Of a DNA stretch of 64,000 nt, positions 45,301-55,918 are shown piece after piece. Where the stretch lies: positions 7,186,695-7,250,694 of the forward strand of contig NC_049997.1 in assembly GCF_000003815.2 (NCBI RefSeq). The letters run 5' to 3'. Every line of letters starts with the position of its first letter. Positions within the stretch are counted from its first letter, which is position 1. A model generated the notes under the pieces. It was not told where the DNA came from. It did no database searches and saw nothing but the letters and a program-made list of their open reading frames with translations. This stretch comes from Branchiostoma floridae (lineage: Eukaryota > Chordata > Leptocardii > Amphioxiformes > Branchiostomatidae). Made by a program: the position numbers and the translations under genes.

Positions 45301-48300
45301 GTTACCTTAGCCACATGGACACCACTCTCTCACACGTTGTGTCTTCTCTATTTCTTGAACCTCCTTTCTTTTGTCTCCCATTGTTTTCTTGTCCTGCCAA
45401 AGGATCTTTAGACTTTGGGTGTCCAATTTTGAGCAGATGTACAATTGTACATGCATGTTGACAACTGGTGATTTATACAAACTTTATCAATTTTCAGGCA
45501 CAGCATTGAGGTCCTACAAGAGACGGCTAAAGAATCTACAAGTCCGTGCTCTGTCGTCGGCTCACAAGGTGGCACTCAGCCTTTCTCTCCTATCCGTGCA
45601 AGAAGCTACACAACATGAAGACAATACCATTGCTGAACATACTGATCCTAGTACTACCTCACAGACAAAAGATGAAAGTAGTCTCATCCACAAAGGAAGT
45701 CCCAAAGCTTTAACGGAAGAACCAAGACCATCTCACCATACTGAAAGATTAAGTCCAGCTAGAAGCGCATTAAGTAATAATAGTATAAAGATACAAGATT
45801 CTCCAATGACTACTGTGGAAAGGGCTCCACTTGTAAATGCTGATGAGCATATCAATGCTAGCCCGCACCATAGGAAAGTAAGGGATGATAGTACAGTACC
45901 CTGGGCAGACATGGTGCACCAAGCAATACAGAGCGCTCCAACTGGTGCAGCAAATCTAGCAGACATTTGCCAGTACATATCTGAGAACTTTCCACATCAC
46001 GGCAGTCTTGAGACTGTAGCACAGTCAGTGTGCAGGGTTCTCTCCACTCACAAGTGTTTCCAGGTCGTCAGTAGTCCTCGAGAAATAAGATGGACCCTGA
46101 ATGCCGCTTGTGATCACAAGTTGTCATTACCTGGGCCTTCACTAGCTGCAAAGGACAGAGAATCCAACCTGGAGGACTCAGATGTTACAAGCTCAACACC
46201 TGATGGAGTGGATTCGGCAAGTAAAATGCCAGTGTCAAATCCAAACGGAGATGACAGACAGTCTTTAATGGCAGAAGAGGAAGAGCAAATTGCATCACCA
46301 GCTTCTGAAACCACATGCACAACAATGGAGGCAGACACGGCTGTCCACAAGAATGATACACCAGAGAGTCGTGCGGATGATTGCAGTGATAACACCGTCA
46401 GCAGTTCCCAAGATGAGGCGTCGGCTGTTCACCATGTTGTCAGCTCCGGCAGCGGTACTAGCAGCTGTCACACCTTGAGCATGATCCCTGAAGAAGTGAG
46501 ACAGCAGAATGAAGGAAGTGATGCGATGTTTCCATCAACACCTTACTTTGGGGACTGCACTACTTACAAAAACTCACAGGTGTGTAAAGGGGTAAGTTCT
46601 GTAAGTTTTTTGTTTGTTTATGTTATTCTTTCAGTTTCCTTCATTTTTTCGTTCTAGTTTGGATGGTGGATTCTTAGGGAATAGGTGTACTCACTGTCTG
46701 GTATATGTTATAGGGTTTATGAATGAGTAGAAGTGAATGAAAGGAAGCAAATGAATAAGGGAGATTAATGAAAGTGAATGAATGAATTTTGTATTGACTA
46801 TCTGAAAATGCTACGATCTGCTCCCTCCTTTAGAGTTAGAATGGTACTAGTACATTAGCAATGCCATTGTTTTCATGACAAAAGCTTAGTAATACATTTT
46901 GTATGACAACAACAAATACTTTTGAATCAGTGAATGCCTAAATAAAATGGTTACTTTTCAGGCTATCCAAAGCAGCTCTCAAAACCAAGTGGAAGAAACG
47001 TGCAAACCAGCCTTTGGCGAGCAGGCCCACAAGAAGTCAAAAAGGAAACGTTCACACAGTGGGAACTCTGGGACAGAGAGGGGATCTCATTCCCAGAGCT
47101 CTGATGAGTCCATCATCCCCCCCTCCCCCCAGGAGGAGACAAGGTCAGACTTGGTGACCTTCGCCAGAACTCGGAGAGCACTAGCTATTCCTCACACCTG
47201 CGGAAAAGGTACTGTAGATTACTGAAGTCATTCATTTATTTTCGTGAGAATTTAACTTTGCAGTAGGAGTGGAAAGAATATTTTAGCAGTGTTTTATTCT
47301 ATAAGTTCATGGTAAAAAAAACATTATACTATTGGAAAGGAGGTTTTCAAAGAGTTCAGTATCTTTTAAGAGAAATTACAGATTTATCTTAGGGGTTGAT
47401 GCATGAATTTTTATCTCTAAGGAAGAAATTGAAAGGGTGATGTCATGAATACAGTTTAGATACAGTACGAGGATGTATATGTCACATGAATAAAACATAC
47501 TATTTCAATAGTTGAAAGTTCCTGATTATGTGGCTTAGGGTGAGTTGTATACTATCACTAGTACTAACTCAATACTTCACACAACTTTTCACCCTGTGGC
47601 AGTGGAAGGAGAGGATGGTACCTGCCCTCCAGTACTTTACCATAGATAGTGGATAACAACCCACTGCACTATATGACTTTAGAAAATCTATGGCACTACC
47701 CTTACCTACGGCTACCTTTTCTTTTTCTTTTCACCACAAGAAGTGGACTCTATGTTGGATGGAGGGGAAGATGCGATTGTGAGTGACTCGGACAGCGATA
47801 GTGAGAGCACAGTTCTCTACTACGAGAAAAACGACGAGGATTCAGACACGGAGTCTTATGTCATCCCAAACTCCCACGACAAGGACGATTCCTTCAACAG
47901 TCTCACTGGGCCTAAGGTGTGTTCAAGTCTTCTTGTTTCTCTGAAAGGGGTGTATCAGGGCTAGAATTACTGTGTGCAATGTACTTTTGTGCATCAAAAA
48001 TTGGAGCTATGAATCTAATTTTTTACTCTGGAGTATCAATTGCAAGGTATTTGTGTAGGGTTATGTTAGCTTGAGTACCATTCTCCGTAGTGACCGCTGG
48101 CTCAATAGTTTTGCTTCACTGGTTAGCAAGCCAAAGTATTGAGCCAGCAGTCACTATGGAGGATGGTACTCAGGCTAGGGTTATGTATGTAAAGGTACTA
48201 CTACATGTATTGTACAGCATACAAAGTATTCTTGACATTCAACTTTTGTTTGAAATGTTGTTAATCAAGTTACCTGTAGAATCTCACGCCCTGAATAGAA

Positions 48301-49643
48301 GCAGTAAGGTTTGTAATGAGGTTTTGCTGACATTCTAAGATGTAATTGAAAATTCTTGAACTGGTTTAACTGTAATATCCAACCCAAAAATTGGACTCAC
48401 CCAAATTTTCGACTGAACAGCACCAGTCTTTGTCAAAAATTTGGGTGAGTCCAATTTTGTTTTAAATATTACCGTTAAACTAGTTCAAGAATGACTTCCA
48501 CCAACACAGATGAGCTTTCAAGTAATTGAAAATTGTTAGAACTAGTTGTTAATGACATTGTGTATTGCAGGCTCCAGTAATCGGAGCTTCCATGAGGTCT
48601 GCCCTGTGGACAAAGGACCACACGCTGGTGCCCTCCCTGTCCCAGCACCTCAGCTCCTGCCCTGTCAGGCCTTGTGTGGTACTTCTCCACAGACTCACGG
48701 TAAGGAGCACGGTTTTCTGGTTTAGATTCACACCTATTTAACTTGTTGGTTCACAGATTTAAAAAAAAATGAAAATATAGCAAGCAGACATCATAAAAGT
48801 AGAAGGTAGGGAGGAAACTTGAATATGACTGTATTCATTCCATGAAACTGAGTGCACCAAGGCACAAACCTGGCCCTCTGGCTTTGTTATCATCATGTTT
48901 TTCCAGTTAAGAATATCTTTTTTAAAATCTGTGAACCAACAAATTGAATTGGTGTGGCCTTAGATTGACACATATTACAAAGCACAGTATACGAGGGCAT
49001 CTTCGCTGAATAGTTTTAAAGAACACTTGCAGATAGATGTGCAAAAGTTAGGTATGACGGCCGTTCAGTGTAATATTATAACCAGCTTCTGCCATGCTGC
49101 GTGCCTGTGAAGCTGGTGTGTTACACAGAAAGGTGGTTATATGGGCTATATAGCTACAGATACAGACACAAAATAAAATCAACCCTTAGGCTGAGAACTC
49201 TAAAATTGCCAGTGAAAGAAACAACATTCTTCTCAAGAATGTCTCGAACACCACAGATCTGAAGCGTTCCTGATGCTGCATTGTCAGATCTCTTCAAACT
49301 CACTTTAACTAGACTAAAGGTGATTTAAGGGCACCTGGTAGAACTATGAAAGTCAATGTTATAGGCAATGTTAGAGAATTTTTCTTAAAATTTCTGTTGC
49401 AAGATGATTGAATGTTGACTGGTTGCAGTAAAACTGTTTGATGCACACAAAGTGTTACAATGTCATGTATTTCGGTGTCATACAGTCTTCAAGCATGTAT
49501 AGTTGTTTGGACAATTTGATAAAGAACACTGAATAAGCAAGGCAAATTCAATGATAAAATGATGTTATCAAGTTAACATAAGATATTTGTTAATTTTTTT
49601 TCAGGCAGATGACCTGAAACCTTATCAGCCCCAAAAGCCTTGA
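42332..49643 (+). CDS. Large acidic nuclear protein with forkhead-like winged helix
   Basis: Exons: 42332-42448, 43053-43265, 43637-44940, 45498-46591, 46962-47208, 47741-47916, 48571-48699, 49605-49643 (TGA). Phases agree except for one extra base needed in the 45498 exon. From the Met at 42335 this gives about 1,100 residues. Order: a helical region (residues 1-110: L-A-D-K-F-E-L-C; R-E-M-Y-L-Q-S-E-M-E-E-E-Y; D-Y-L-P-I-P); a long Ser/Glu-rich disordered part with SUMO-interaction-like D-V-E-I-V-E-V-S-S-E and P-L-V-I-T-L-D-S-S, and nuclear signal R-K-K-R-R-K; a winged helix near 680-745; a second basic cluster K-K-S-K-R-K-R; an acidic stretch D-S-D-S-D-S-E; and a conserved-looking C-terminus (S-A-L-W-T-K-D-H-T-L; D-D-L-K-P-Y-Q-P). 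I do not recognise the orthologue; a chromatin or transcription role is inferred. Donor GAG|GTTGGA (43266) is weak. Confidence 0.75.
43637..44940 (+). CDS. Winged-helix protein exon: disordered region with SIMs and NLS
   Basis: A 1,304-nt exon, phase 0 in (GTTTCAG|ATCAGC) and phase 2 out (GAGGG|GTAAGC). It encodes 434 mostly charged residues. Notable motifs: D-V-E-I-V-E-V-S-S-E-S-N-S-E and S-P-L-V-I-T-L-D-S-S-I-D-S-D (hydrophobic core followed by acids and serines, as in SUMO-interaction motifs); N-K-K-I-T-D-F-K (a degenerate PIP-box-like word); and R-K-K-R-R-K-L-D-F (basic nuclear signal). Confidence 0.82.
44978..45085. mobile_element. Diverged MITE half related to 48067-48177
   Basis: TAGCCCTGGTTTCCATCCTC, CATAGTAACTGCTGGCTCAA matches the arm of the palindromic MITE at 48067-48177. 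The other arm is decayed. It lies in the intron after the 1.3-kb exon. Confidence 0.55.
45498..46591 (+). CDS. Winged-helix protein exon with forkhead-like domain and frame anomaly
   Basis: Begins after ATTTTCAG. The incoming phase 2 gives a plausible hydrophilic reading (G-H-S-I-E-V-L-Q-E-T-A-K-E-S-T-S-P) that stops at TGA 45616. The rest of the exon is coded one base later. At 45899-46103 it encodes W-A-D-M-V-H-Q-A-I-Q-S-A-P, L-A-D-I-C-Q-Y-I-S-E-N-F-P, S-V-C-R-V-L-S-T-H-K-C-F and W-T-L-N. Spacing follows the forkhead fold (A-I-Q-x-x-P; L-x-E-I-Y-x-x-I; F-P; S-V-R-x-x-L-S-x-x-x-C-F; W-x-L), though the DNA-contact N-x-x-R-H is replaced by A-Q-S-V-C-R. The exon ends at AAAGGG|GTAAGT, or at CAG|GTGTGT twelve bases earlier; both keep phase. 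Confidence 0.72.
48067..48177. mobile_element. 111-bp palindromic MITE with 9-bp target duplication
   Basis: Arms TAGCTTGAGTACCATTCTCC and GGAGGATGGTACTCAGGCTA plus GTGACCGCTGGCTCAAT / ATTGAGCCAGCAGTCAC form a ~42-bp inverted repeat. It is flanked by GGGTTATGT at 48058-48066 and 48178-48186. A 9-bp duplication (or up to 11 if the terminal TA is shared) suggests the Mutator superfamily. It lies in an intron of the winged-helix gene. Confidence 0.85.
48352..48492. mobile_element. Inverted dimer of a Penelope-like element 3' end
   Basis: AACTGTAATATCCAACCCAA, ATTGGACTCACCCAAATTTT and CGACTGAACAGCACCAGTCT match 6716-6790 next to the Penelope-like relic. The sequence then returns as its complement (AAATTTGGGTGAGTCCAATT, ATTACCGTTAAACTAGTTCA), giving a ~140-bp hairpin. 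Confidence 0.75.
48725..48959. mobile_element. Harbinger-type MITE, copy 3 (235 bp, TTA target duplication)
   Basis: Ends GATTCACACCTATTTAACTT.. and ..AATTGAATTGGTGTGGCC are diverged versions of the 9011-9371 family; both carry TTGGTTCACAGA / TCTGTGAACCAA. It is flanked by TTA at 48722-48724 and 48960-48962, 23 bp after a splice donor of the winged-helix gene. Confidence 0.85.
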
Positions 49644-50140
49644 ATGGTATCACCCGTGCTGAGTCTTTGGGCATTCTGGAAAGAAGAGTTCACTCATAAT
49701 ACTAATAGTTGTTAATTGTTCATAGGGAGGAAACTTGTAGCTTTGTTGCATGTCATGTAGAACATGTTATATCTCAACAAGAAAAGAAGACAATCTTTAG
49801 AATGTAAGTTCAGAATCTGAGATGATCCTTGGAAGCTATATATATAATGTTTGGAAATACACACTCTTGAAATTTATATTTACTCATCTGACTGGACTAA
49901 ACGTGGAGGTTACACATGTCTATAACGGCGTTATATCATATATTTCTAAAACTATGAATTAGCTACTGTAACTGAAATTATTGAACTACCTCTGTTGTTC
50001 TGTGTTATGCATAAATGCTGTTTCGATTATGCATATCAAGCATGAGTAGGACTAGACTCTGTTGCAGTTTTAGGAACGGGCTGGGTTTCGATGGGGGGGG
50101 GGGGGCGTTGGTCCGGGATTTTTAATGTTGGCCATGTTCT
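49644..50140. other. 3' UTR and flank of the winged-helix gene
   Basis: AT-rich sequence after the TGA. No canonical AATAAA is obvious close by. A run of eleven G precedes the gap at 50141. Confidence 0.4.
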
Positions 50141-50240
50141 NNNNNNNNNNNNNNNNNNNNNNNNNNNNNNNNNNNNNNNNNNNNNNNNNNNNNNNNNNNN
50201 NNNNNNNNNNNNNNNNNNNNNNNNNNNNNNNNNNNNNNNN
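50141..50240. other. Assembly gap (100 N)
   Basis: Exactly 100 N. The left flank holds a poly-G run and a GC-rich stretch, a likely cause of the break. Confidence 0.99.
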
Positions 50241-51515
50241 ACAAAAGCTACTATAACCAGCCACAAATCCTTCTACAGTGATGCATTGAAACATTTTATG
50301 TATGATGACAGGAACCATTGTATAGATATATCTTTAACAATGTAGCCGCCACGATACCCATCTAATCCACAACGCTGTAGGTAGTCCGTTCATTTTCAAC
50401 CATCGATAAAAAGACAGGATTACTAAACACAGACTCCTTTCAGCTGAATTGCCGGTTTGAAATACAATGTCTTTAAGCATACATTCGTCTTATTTCGATT
50501 AATAATTCATAAAAGAGGTTGTTGCAATGAAAACTAGGTTAAGCGTGGATCGTGCGTATTGAAGTGATATATGTTTTTAGGGCATATAAACTGAGCGCCC
50601 GTGCACGCGAAATGGCCGACGGTAGGGCATTGGGGTCACGTATAATTTCATACAATTATCCAGCAGGGCAACTGGTATGGAAGAAAATTCACAATACATT
50701 GTATCTTCTTATTTTTGTGTGGAATTTACAAACATTACTTCCTGATGACTAGTGACTATTTGTAGATATCAAGATGTGCGAACGTAGGTTTGTAACTTTG
50801 ATCAGTGTGCACATGGAACAGCTAGCTTCATTGTAGTTGTAAGTTGTAACGTAATGTACCTGTGTCGTATTTTCTCTTCTCTTAAAGAATATTATTAATC
50901 CATACGTAGAATTGTTTCATGCCAAGACATCAATATTCGTCATAACTCCAGTTCTTTTTACTTCATCAGTAGTAAACAATGGAAAGTCAGAATGAATATA
51001 ACCAGAGAGGAAACCTTAAACAAGGGAAAACAAAAAGATGATGGCAGAAATGCGCACACAGTCCCCCATGGTATACCTTCTCCGTCACAATGGGTTAATG
51101 TCTCTCCCTCTCCACTGTCTCCACCTATAATAAGCAGTATACAGTCCCTTAATCCTTCCCTCATCAGTGAATCTATTAGTTCATCCCCAAATCACGTCTC
51201 ATAAACATGGTCTTATCTCTATGGCGTCCCAAACAAACACTGGTATTATCGACATCACCATAGTAAATATAAACAGGTAATTAGCTGGAAGAGCTTTATA
51301 GCAATGCGGCTAATACAGTGCGGTCTTTTTCATTTAAATGCAGGTGAAAATGTATATGGCAGCTCGTTTTTCAGCTATTGCAGCTGTTGACATGGATGTC
51401 AACAATCTTGCAATGGTTTAATTCAAATCCGAATCAGTTGAATCCGATTCAAAGTCCGGGTATTTTCAAGACATAATCGTTTATTTTTTGTTGTAGATTA
51501 AGAACATTCAGAGAA
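50241..51515. other. Unique-looking stretch without recognised gene
   Basis: One ATG context (GAAATGGCCGACGGTAGG near 50610) opens a short frame ending near a CTG|GTATGG donor and might be a first exon, but there is no partner exon to support it. Nothing else seen. Confidence 0.3.
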
Positions 51516-51519
51516 ATTA

Positions 51520-51520
<1 letters not shown>

Positions 51521-51600
<80 letters not shown>

Positions 51601-51700
51601 GCAGACAGACAGAAAGACACTCAACCCCCCCCCCCCACACACACACACACACAAACGCACGCACACAGACATACAAACACACACACACACAGACATACAC
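51521..51700. repeat. (CA)n microsatellite with flanking CA-rich tract
   Basis: About 38 pure CA dinucleotides (51521-51597), then a poly-C run and further interrupted CA repeats to 51700. Confidence 0.98.
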
Positions 51701-52139
51701 AATCTCTAAGCAGATCCTACGGTGGGATGAGCACGCAAGGTCATATTAAGCTGACCAAGGTGTTTCCCACTCCTAGGCAGGTTTATGATACTCTCTCATA
51801 CCACCGTGGATCTGCTTGGAGATTATATTCACAGAATCGCACACAGAAGCACCCGTATAGTCGTGGTGGAAATAGACTGGACAGAAAGTGCCGCATGTTT
51901 TTTTTGTTGTCCCAGGTAAACAAACCATCATGTTGCCAACATCGATCTCCATAACAAACATAAACAGACATTTAACGCCAAACAATGGCCCTCGTGATGA
52001 CTAGGTGTGGCGCCTGAGGCCATATCCTTGGATATGCCATGCACATGTGCACTCTTTGTTTATGGATAGCTTCCACATGCAAAGTAGGCTCTATGTAAAC
52101 ACGTTTAGGTGTTGGTGTGGGTTTTTTTTAATCTTCCCA

Positions 52140-52141
<2 letters not shown>

Positions 52142-52202
<61 letters not shown>

Positions 52203-52220
52203 GGTGTGTGTGTGTGTGTC
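52142..52220. repeat. (TG)n microsatellite
   Basis: About 28 pure GT dinucleotides followed by an interrupted tract. It is the complement of the CA tract 600 bp upstream, so the two could pair. Confidence 0.98.
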
Positions 52221-52633
52221 TAGTTGGCCCGCATAACTCCAGAATGTCTTGATAAATTGTATTGATATTCGGTACGTGGATAGGTCTTGATGAGACCTTG
52301 TTTGTATGTTGTGTTGGCGATTGATTCTAAAGGATTATAAGCTACTGTCTGATTGCTACATTGTTGTGCACAGTCCTATGCTTTTAAAAGGGAGTCATCA
52401 CAATCTTATGTTGCCTTGTGACGTTTTCACAATTAGGTGATTCAACCCAAACGCGCAAACAAAGGGATATTTGTGCGTATGGCGTGCCACGTTACCATAG
52501 CGACGGGACGAGCTGTGTTTAATATGTACGTCACATCACATTACGTCAGATGACCCAATGAAGCTTTATGATGAACTAGCCATGCATAAGTAATTATAGC
52601 GCGTACCGGCTTGTGCTTACCTGCCTAAGTGCT

Positions 52634-52994
52634 GGGGCCAGGGACTGGTAGCCTCCTTCACCGGCGGCTCTAGGGCCTTGGCGAAAAGGGTTTTTTTTTG
52701 GGGGGGGGTCGTCGATTCGAGATTTTTATCCGGGAATACGACGGGAAAGGAAAATATGCCAGGAGAGGAATATATACCGGGGGGCCTGTACCGGCCCTAG
52801 TACTATAAACCGGGGGCTTTTACAAGCCCTCTGGTATATATTCCTCTCCCGGCATTTTTCCTTTCCGGGCATATTTTCCTTTCCCGTCGTATTCCCGGAT
52901 AAAAATCGCGAATCGACGTCCACCCCCACCCCCGCAAAAAAACTTTGGTCAAGGCCCTAGAGACGCCGGTGAAGGAGGCTAAGGGACTGGCCCC
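52634..52994. mobile_element. 361-bp fold-back (full-length palindromic) element
   Basis: GGGGCCAGGGACTGG, GCCTCCTTCACCGGCG and CTAGGGCCTTG at the left return as complements at the right. The inner TTTTTATCCGGGAATACGAC, GGGAAAGGAAAATATGCC and GGAGAGGAATATATACC also pair. Only ~40 bp in the centre is unpaired. No coding frame. Confidence 0.9.
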
Positions 52995-52999
52995 TTGCC

Positions 53000-54640
53000 C
53001 CTCCTTGCATACCGGCTCATACTCTTAAAGAAATATGTTTTGACTGTTGAAAAACATTTTAGTGCTCTTACCAGCTGAAATCATATCTGTATGATTGCTG
53101 ATACCTTGCTGATCTCTGTATTGCCTATCAAAACGTGTGTGTAAGATTATAGTGTTTAAAGTGTCTCTGAAACCCTGAATTCTGGGTTTTGCGATGATCA
53201 CAACGATCTGCATTACACATACACCCCGCTAGGATTCCCCATGCACGCTCTAAAGTCGTCTTACAGGATGAAACAATTAAATCAAAACAACAACAATTTT
53301 GACACAGAAAATGCGTCATTTTATTGGGTTTATGAAACAATAAGACAAAATAACCTCTAGGCTTCAAACAATGGCAACGACAGGAAGTGAATAAAGCATT
53401 CTATAGCTTAAGTAGTACAATATGTCCCAAAGAAGCCTTTTTCTCGAGGTGGACAGGCAACTCAATAAAAAAGTCTCCAACTGAATTTGTAGAATAGGAA
53501 TGACAACTAATTGTTAGCATTGGTTACGTCCACACAACACAGTGTTGATATATTCTTAAAATTCAATTTCAGGTTGATATCTTTCCAAACAGCTTGCAAT
53601 AATCATAATCCTGATGGAAATGTTGAAACTTTATTTGAATATTTGAATACTTGAATCCGGCTATTGGATATGATATTATCTAGACTCTTTCTTCATATAT
53701 TGAAAAATGTCTATGAAAACGAAGAAACCCAGGCAAGAATATCGTGGAATAAGATCCTTGCTTCGTGTTAGATGAGTTTATAGAATGAAACCTTACAAAC
53801 CTATTATGAGCCAGAATGGCATCAATGGTAGAATGTATACAACACACAGTTATAGCCTGGTATAAGTAGATTGAATGCCGTTTATCAGAGGGTAACCCAA
53901 ATCTTTTCTTCATTCTAAAATCCTGCACCACAAAAACATCTAGAAAACAGAGGCACACACACACGCGCGCACACGCACACACACTCACACACAATCTCCA
54001 CCCAAAGCGAAAGAGTATTGTTTAGTTTATGGGCGGCTCCATTCTTAGATTTGGTGATGGCAGAATGAAACATTACCTTTTTTGTTGATTCACAGATATG
54101 CTTACGAATGAAACGTAAGTTATGTGCGCAAGTGTCATTGAAATGTAAGTGGATTGCCTGTGCCCCAATCTTTAAGAATGGAATGACCCGCACACATAGT
54201 ATTCTTTGTCTATAGGAGGAATGAATGATTCGAGCAATCCTACAAAAATGTGGTCCACATTCAATTTTAAGTTGATAAAAACACCGAGTTATTTTGACCT
54301 ACGGTTTTAAAACGGCAAGGGGGTCATCCTTTTTGATATCTGAAAGTACGATTATCAAGATGATAAAAATCAGAGCAATGACTTACTTAAGATCACCTTG
54401 ATCTATTAGAATGATTTTTCGGTGGTCCCTCTCCCTGAAAGAAATATATCACCCCCGTGCCGTTTAAAAAATGGAATGGTCCACTACAAGGTACTGAAGG
54501 TCGCATCCTGACTTCGTCCACGTGGTGTCATGTGACCTTTCCTTCCTCATCAATGATTGGTTGTCGATCACGTGGCCGAAGTCAGTCATAGCGCATGTCA
54601 GAAGTTGAAGAGCGAAAGCTTCAAGGTCGAGGTTGGCGCA
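53000..54640. other. AT-rich stretch, no gene recognised
   Basis: Contains a short CA tract near 53956-53992. There are also two E-box words (CCACGTGG and TCACGTGG) at about 54520 and 54570, close to the 3' end of the second mini-mucin. No exon seen. Confidence 0.35.
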
Positions 54641-54646
54641 GGCGCA

Positions 54647-55918
54647 CTAGCGAAAGTAGGCTGCCAGGTAGGCGGGGATGACCAAGGCAGACAGCACGGG
54701 CAGGAGGCCGTCGACACCAGCTGAGGAAAGAAACAATGAATTATAGTCACGTGACCATGACGTAGAAAAGCGCCCAACATATTGTTTCATGTCCTACAAT
54801 CTACACATTTGATTTTCTCCAACCTCAAAACAACACCCTTTTGTTCTATATCACTTTAAGACGGCATTAGTCGGTAAAAAAAAATACTTCACACATTCCA
54901 AAAGACTGGTCGCCGTCTTGGACCCATGCTCTCCATCAACATGGCATTCTTAGTCAACTCTGTTGTTCATCTCACAAATGTAAGATCATAGCAAATTTAT
55001 CATTTCAAAGACGAATCAGCAATCTTTCAATGGTACAGAAAGTAACAAACTTGATAATAGTTATAGTATTAACGGAAATATACTCATTTTAGACTCTCTT
55101 ACGTGTGGATGGTGTTCAGCACCAAGGACAGGCGTGTTTTACTATGTATGGATGGTGTGTTCAGCACCAAGGACAGGTGTGTTTTACCAGTGTGTTGATG
55201 ATATTCAGCACCAAGGACAGGTGTGTTTGACTGTGTGTGGATGGTGTTCAGCACAAAGAACAGGTGTGTTTGACTGTGTGTGGATGATATTCAGCACAAA
55301 GGACAGGTGTGTTCGACTGTGTGTGGATGGTGTTCAGCACCAAGGACAGGCGTGCTTGGCTGTGTATAGATGGTGTTCAGCACCAAGGACAGGTGTGTTT
55401 GACTGTGTGTTGATAGTGTTCAGCACCAAGGACAGAGACAAACTTCTTTGACTGTGTGTGGATGGTGTTCAGCAACAAGGACAGGCATGTTTGACTGTGT
55501 GTGGATTGTGTTCAGAACCAAGGGCAGGAGTGTTTGACTGTGTGTTGATAGTGTTCAGCACCAAGGACAGACTTCTTTGACTGTGTATGGATGGTGTTTA
55601 GCAACAAGGACAGGCGTATTTCACTGTGTGTGTTGATGTTCAGCACCAAGGACAGGCGTGTTTGACTGTGTGTGGATGGTGTTCAGCACCAAGGACAGAC
55701 ATGTATGACTGTGTGTAGAAGTGCACACGACCCTTCGTTCCAAGTACATTATGTACGAGCTAGATCTCGTCCCCGTGATACTTACAGCTCGGGGTGGTCT
55801 CAGGCTCGGCCGATCCGGATGGCTCCGGTTCCGGTGAAGTTTCGGGCTCGGGTGCGGGCGTGGTCTGCGCGGCAGCCAGCACCAGGAGGGAGAGGAGCAG
55901 TGCTCCTGCCAGGAGAAG
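54647..55918 (-). CDS. Second GPI-type mini-mucin (first exon missing)
   Basis: Two minus-strand exons, 55786-55918 and 54647-54720, joined in phase 1 (GAGCT|GTAAGT; CCTCAG|CTGGTG). The first gives a signal-peptide core (L-L-L-A-G-A-L-L-L-S-L-L-V-L-A-A-A) and a Pro/Glu/Thr/Ser core (Q-T-T-P-A-P-E-P-E-T-S-P-E-P-E-P-S-G). The second gives S-G-V-D-G-L-L-P-V-L-S-A-L-V-I-P-A-Y-L-A-A-Y-F-R and TAG. Exon order, intron phases, the Ala-Gln cleavage site and the A-A-x-F-R ending match the 64-aa gene at 21.6-28.0 kb, so the two are paralogues. The start exon should be a few codons (phase 0) further right; I could not find it. Here the core is acidic and has no N-glycosylation sequon. The intron carries a 43-bp minisatellite. 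Confidence 0.75.
55100..55730. repeat. ~43-bp minisatellite, about 14 copies
   Basis: Unit GTGTGGATGGTGTTCAGCAC, CAAGGACAGG, TGTGTTTGACT. Copies differ by substitutions and small deletions. It is intronic in the second mini-mucin. Short open frames across it are by-products of the repeat. Confidence 0.92.

Noticed and set aside
51449-52223. Cys-Val-rich open frames
   Set aside because: Pure translations of CA/TG microsatellites.
55134-55451. 105-codon repetitive frame
   Set aside because: By-product of the 43-bp minisatellite inside the second mini-mucin intron.
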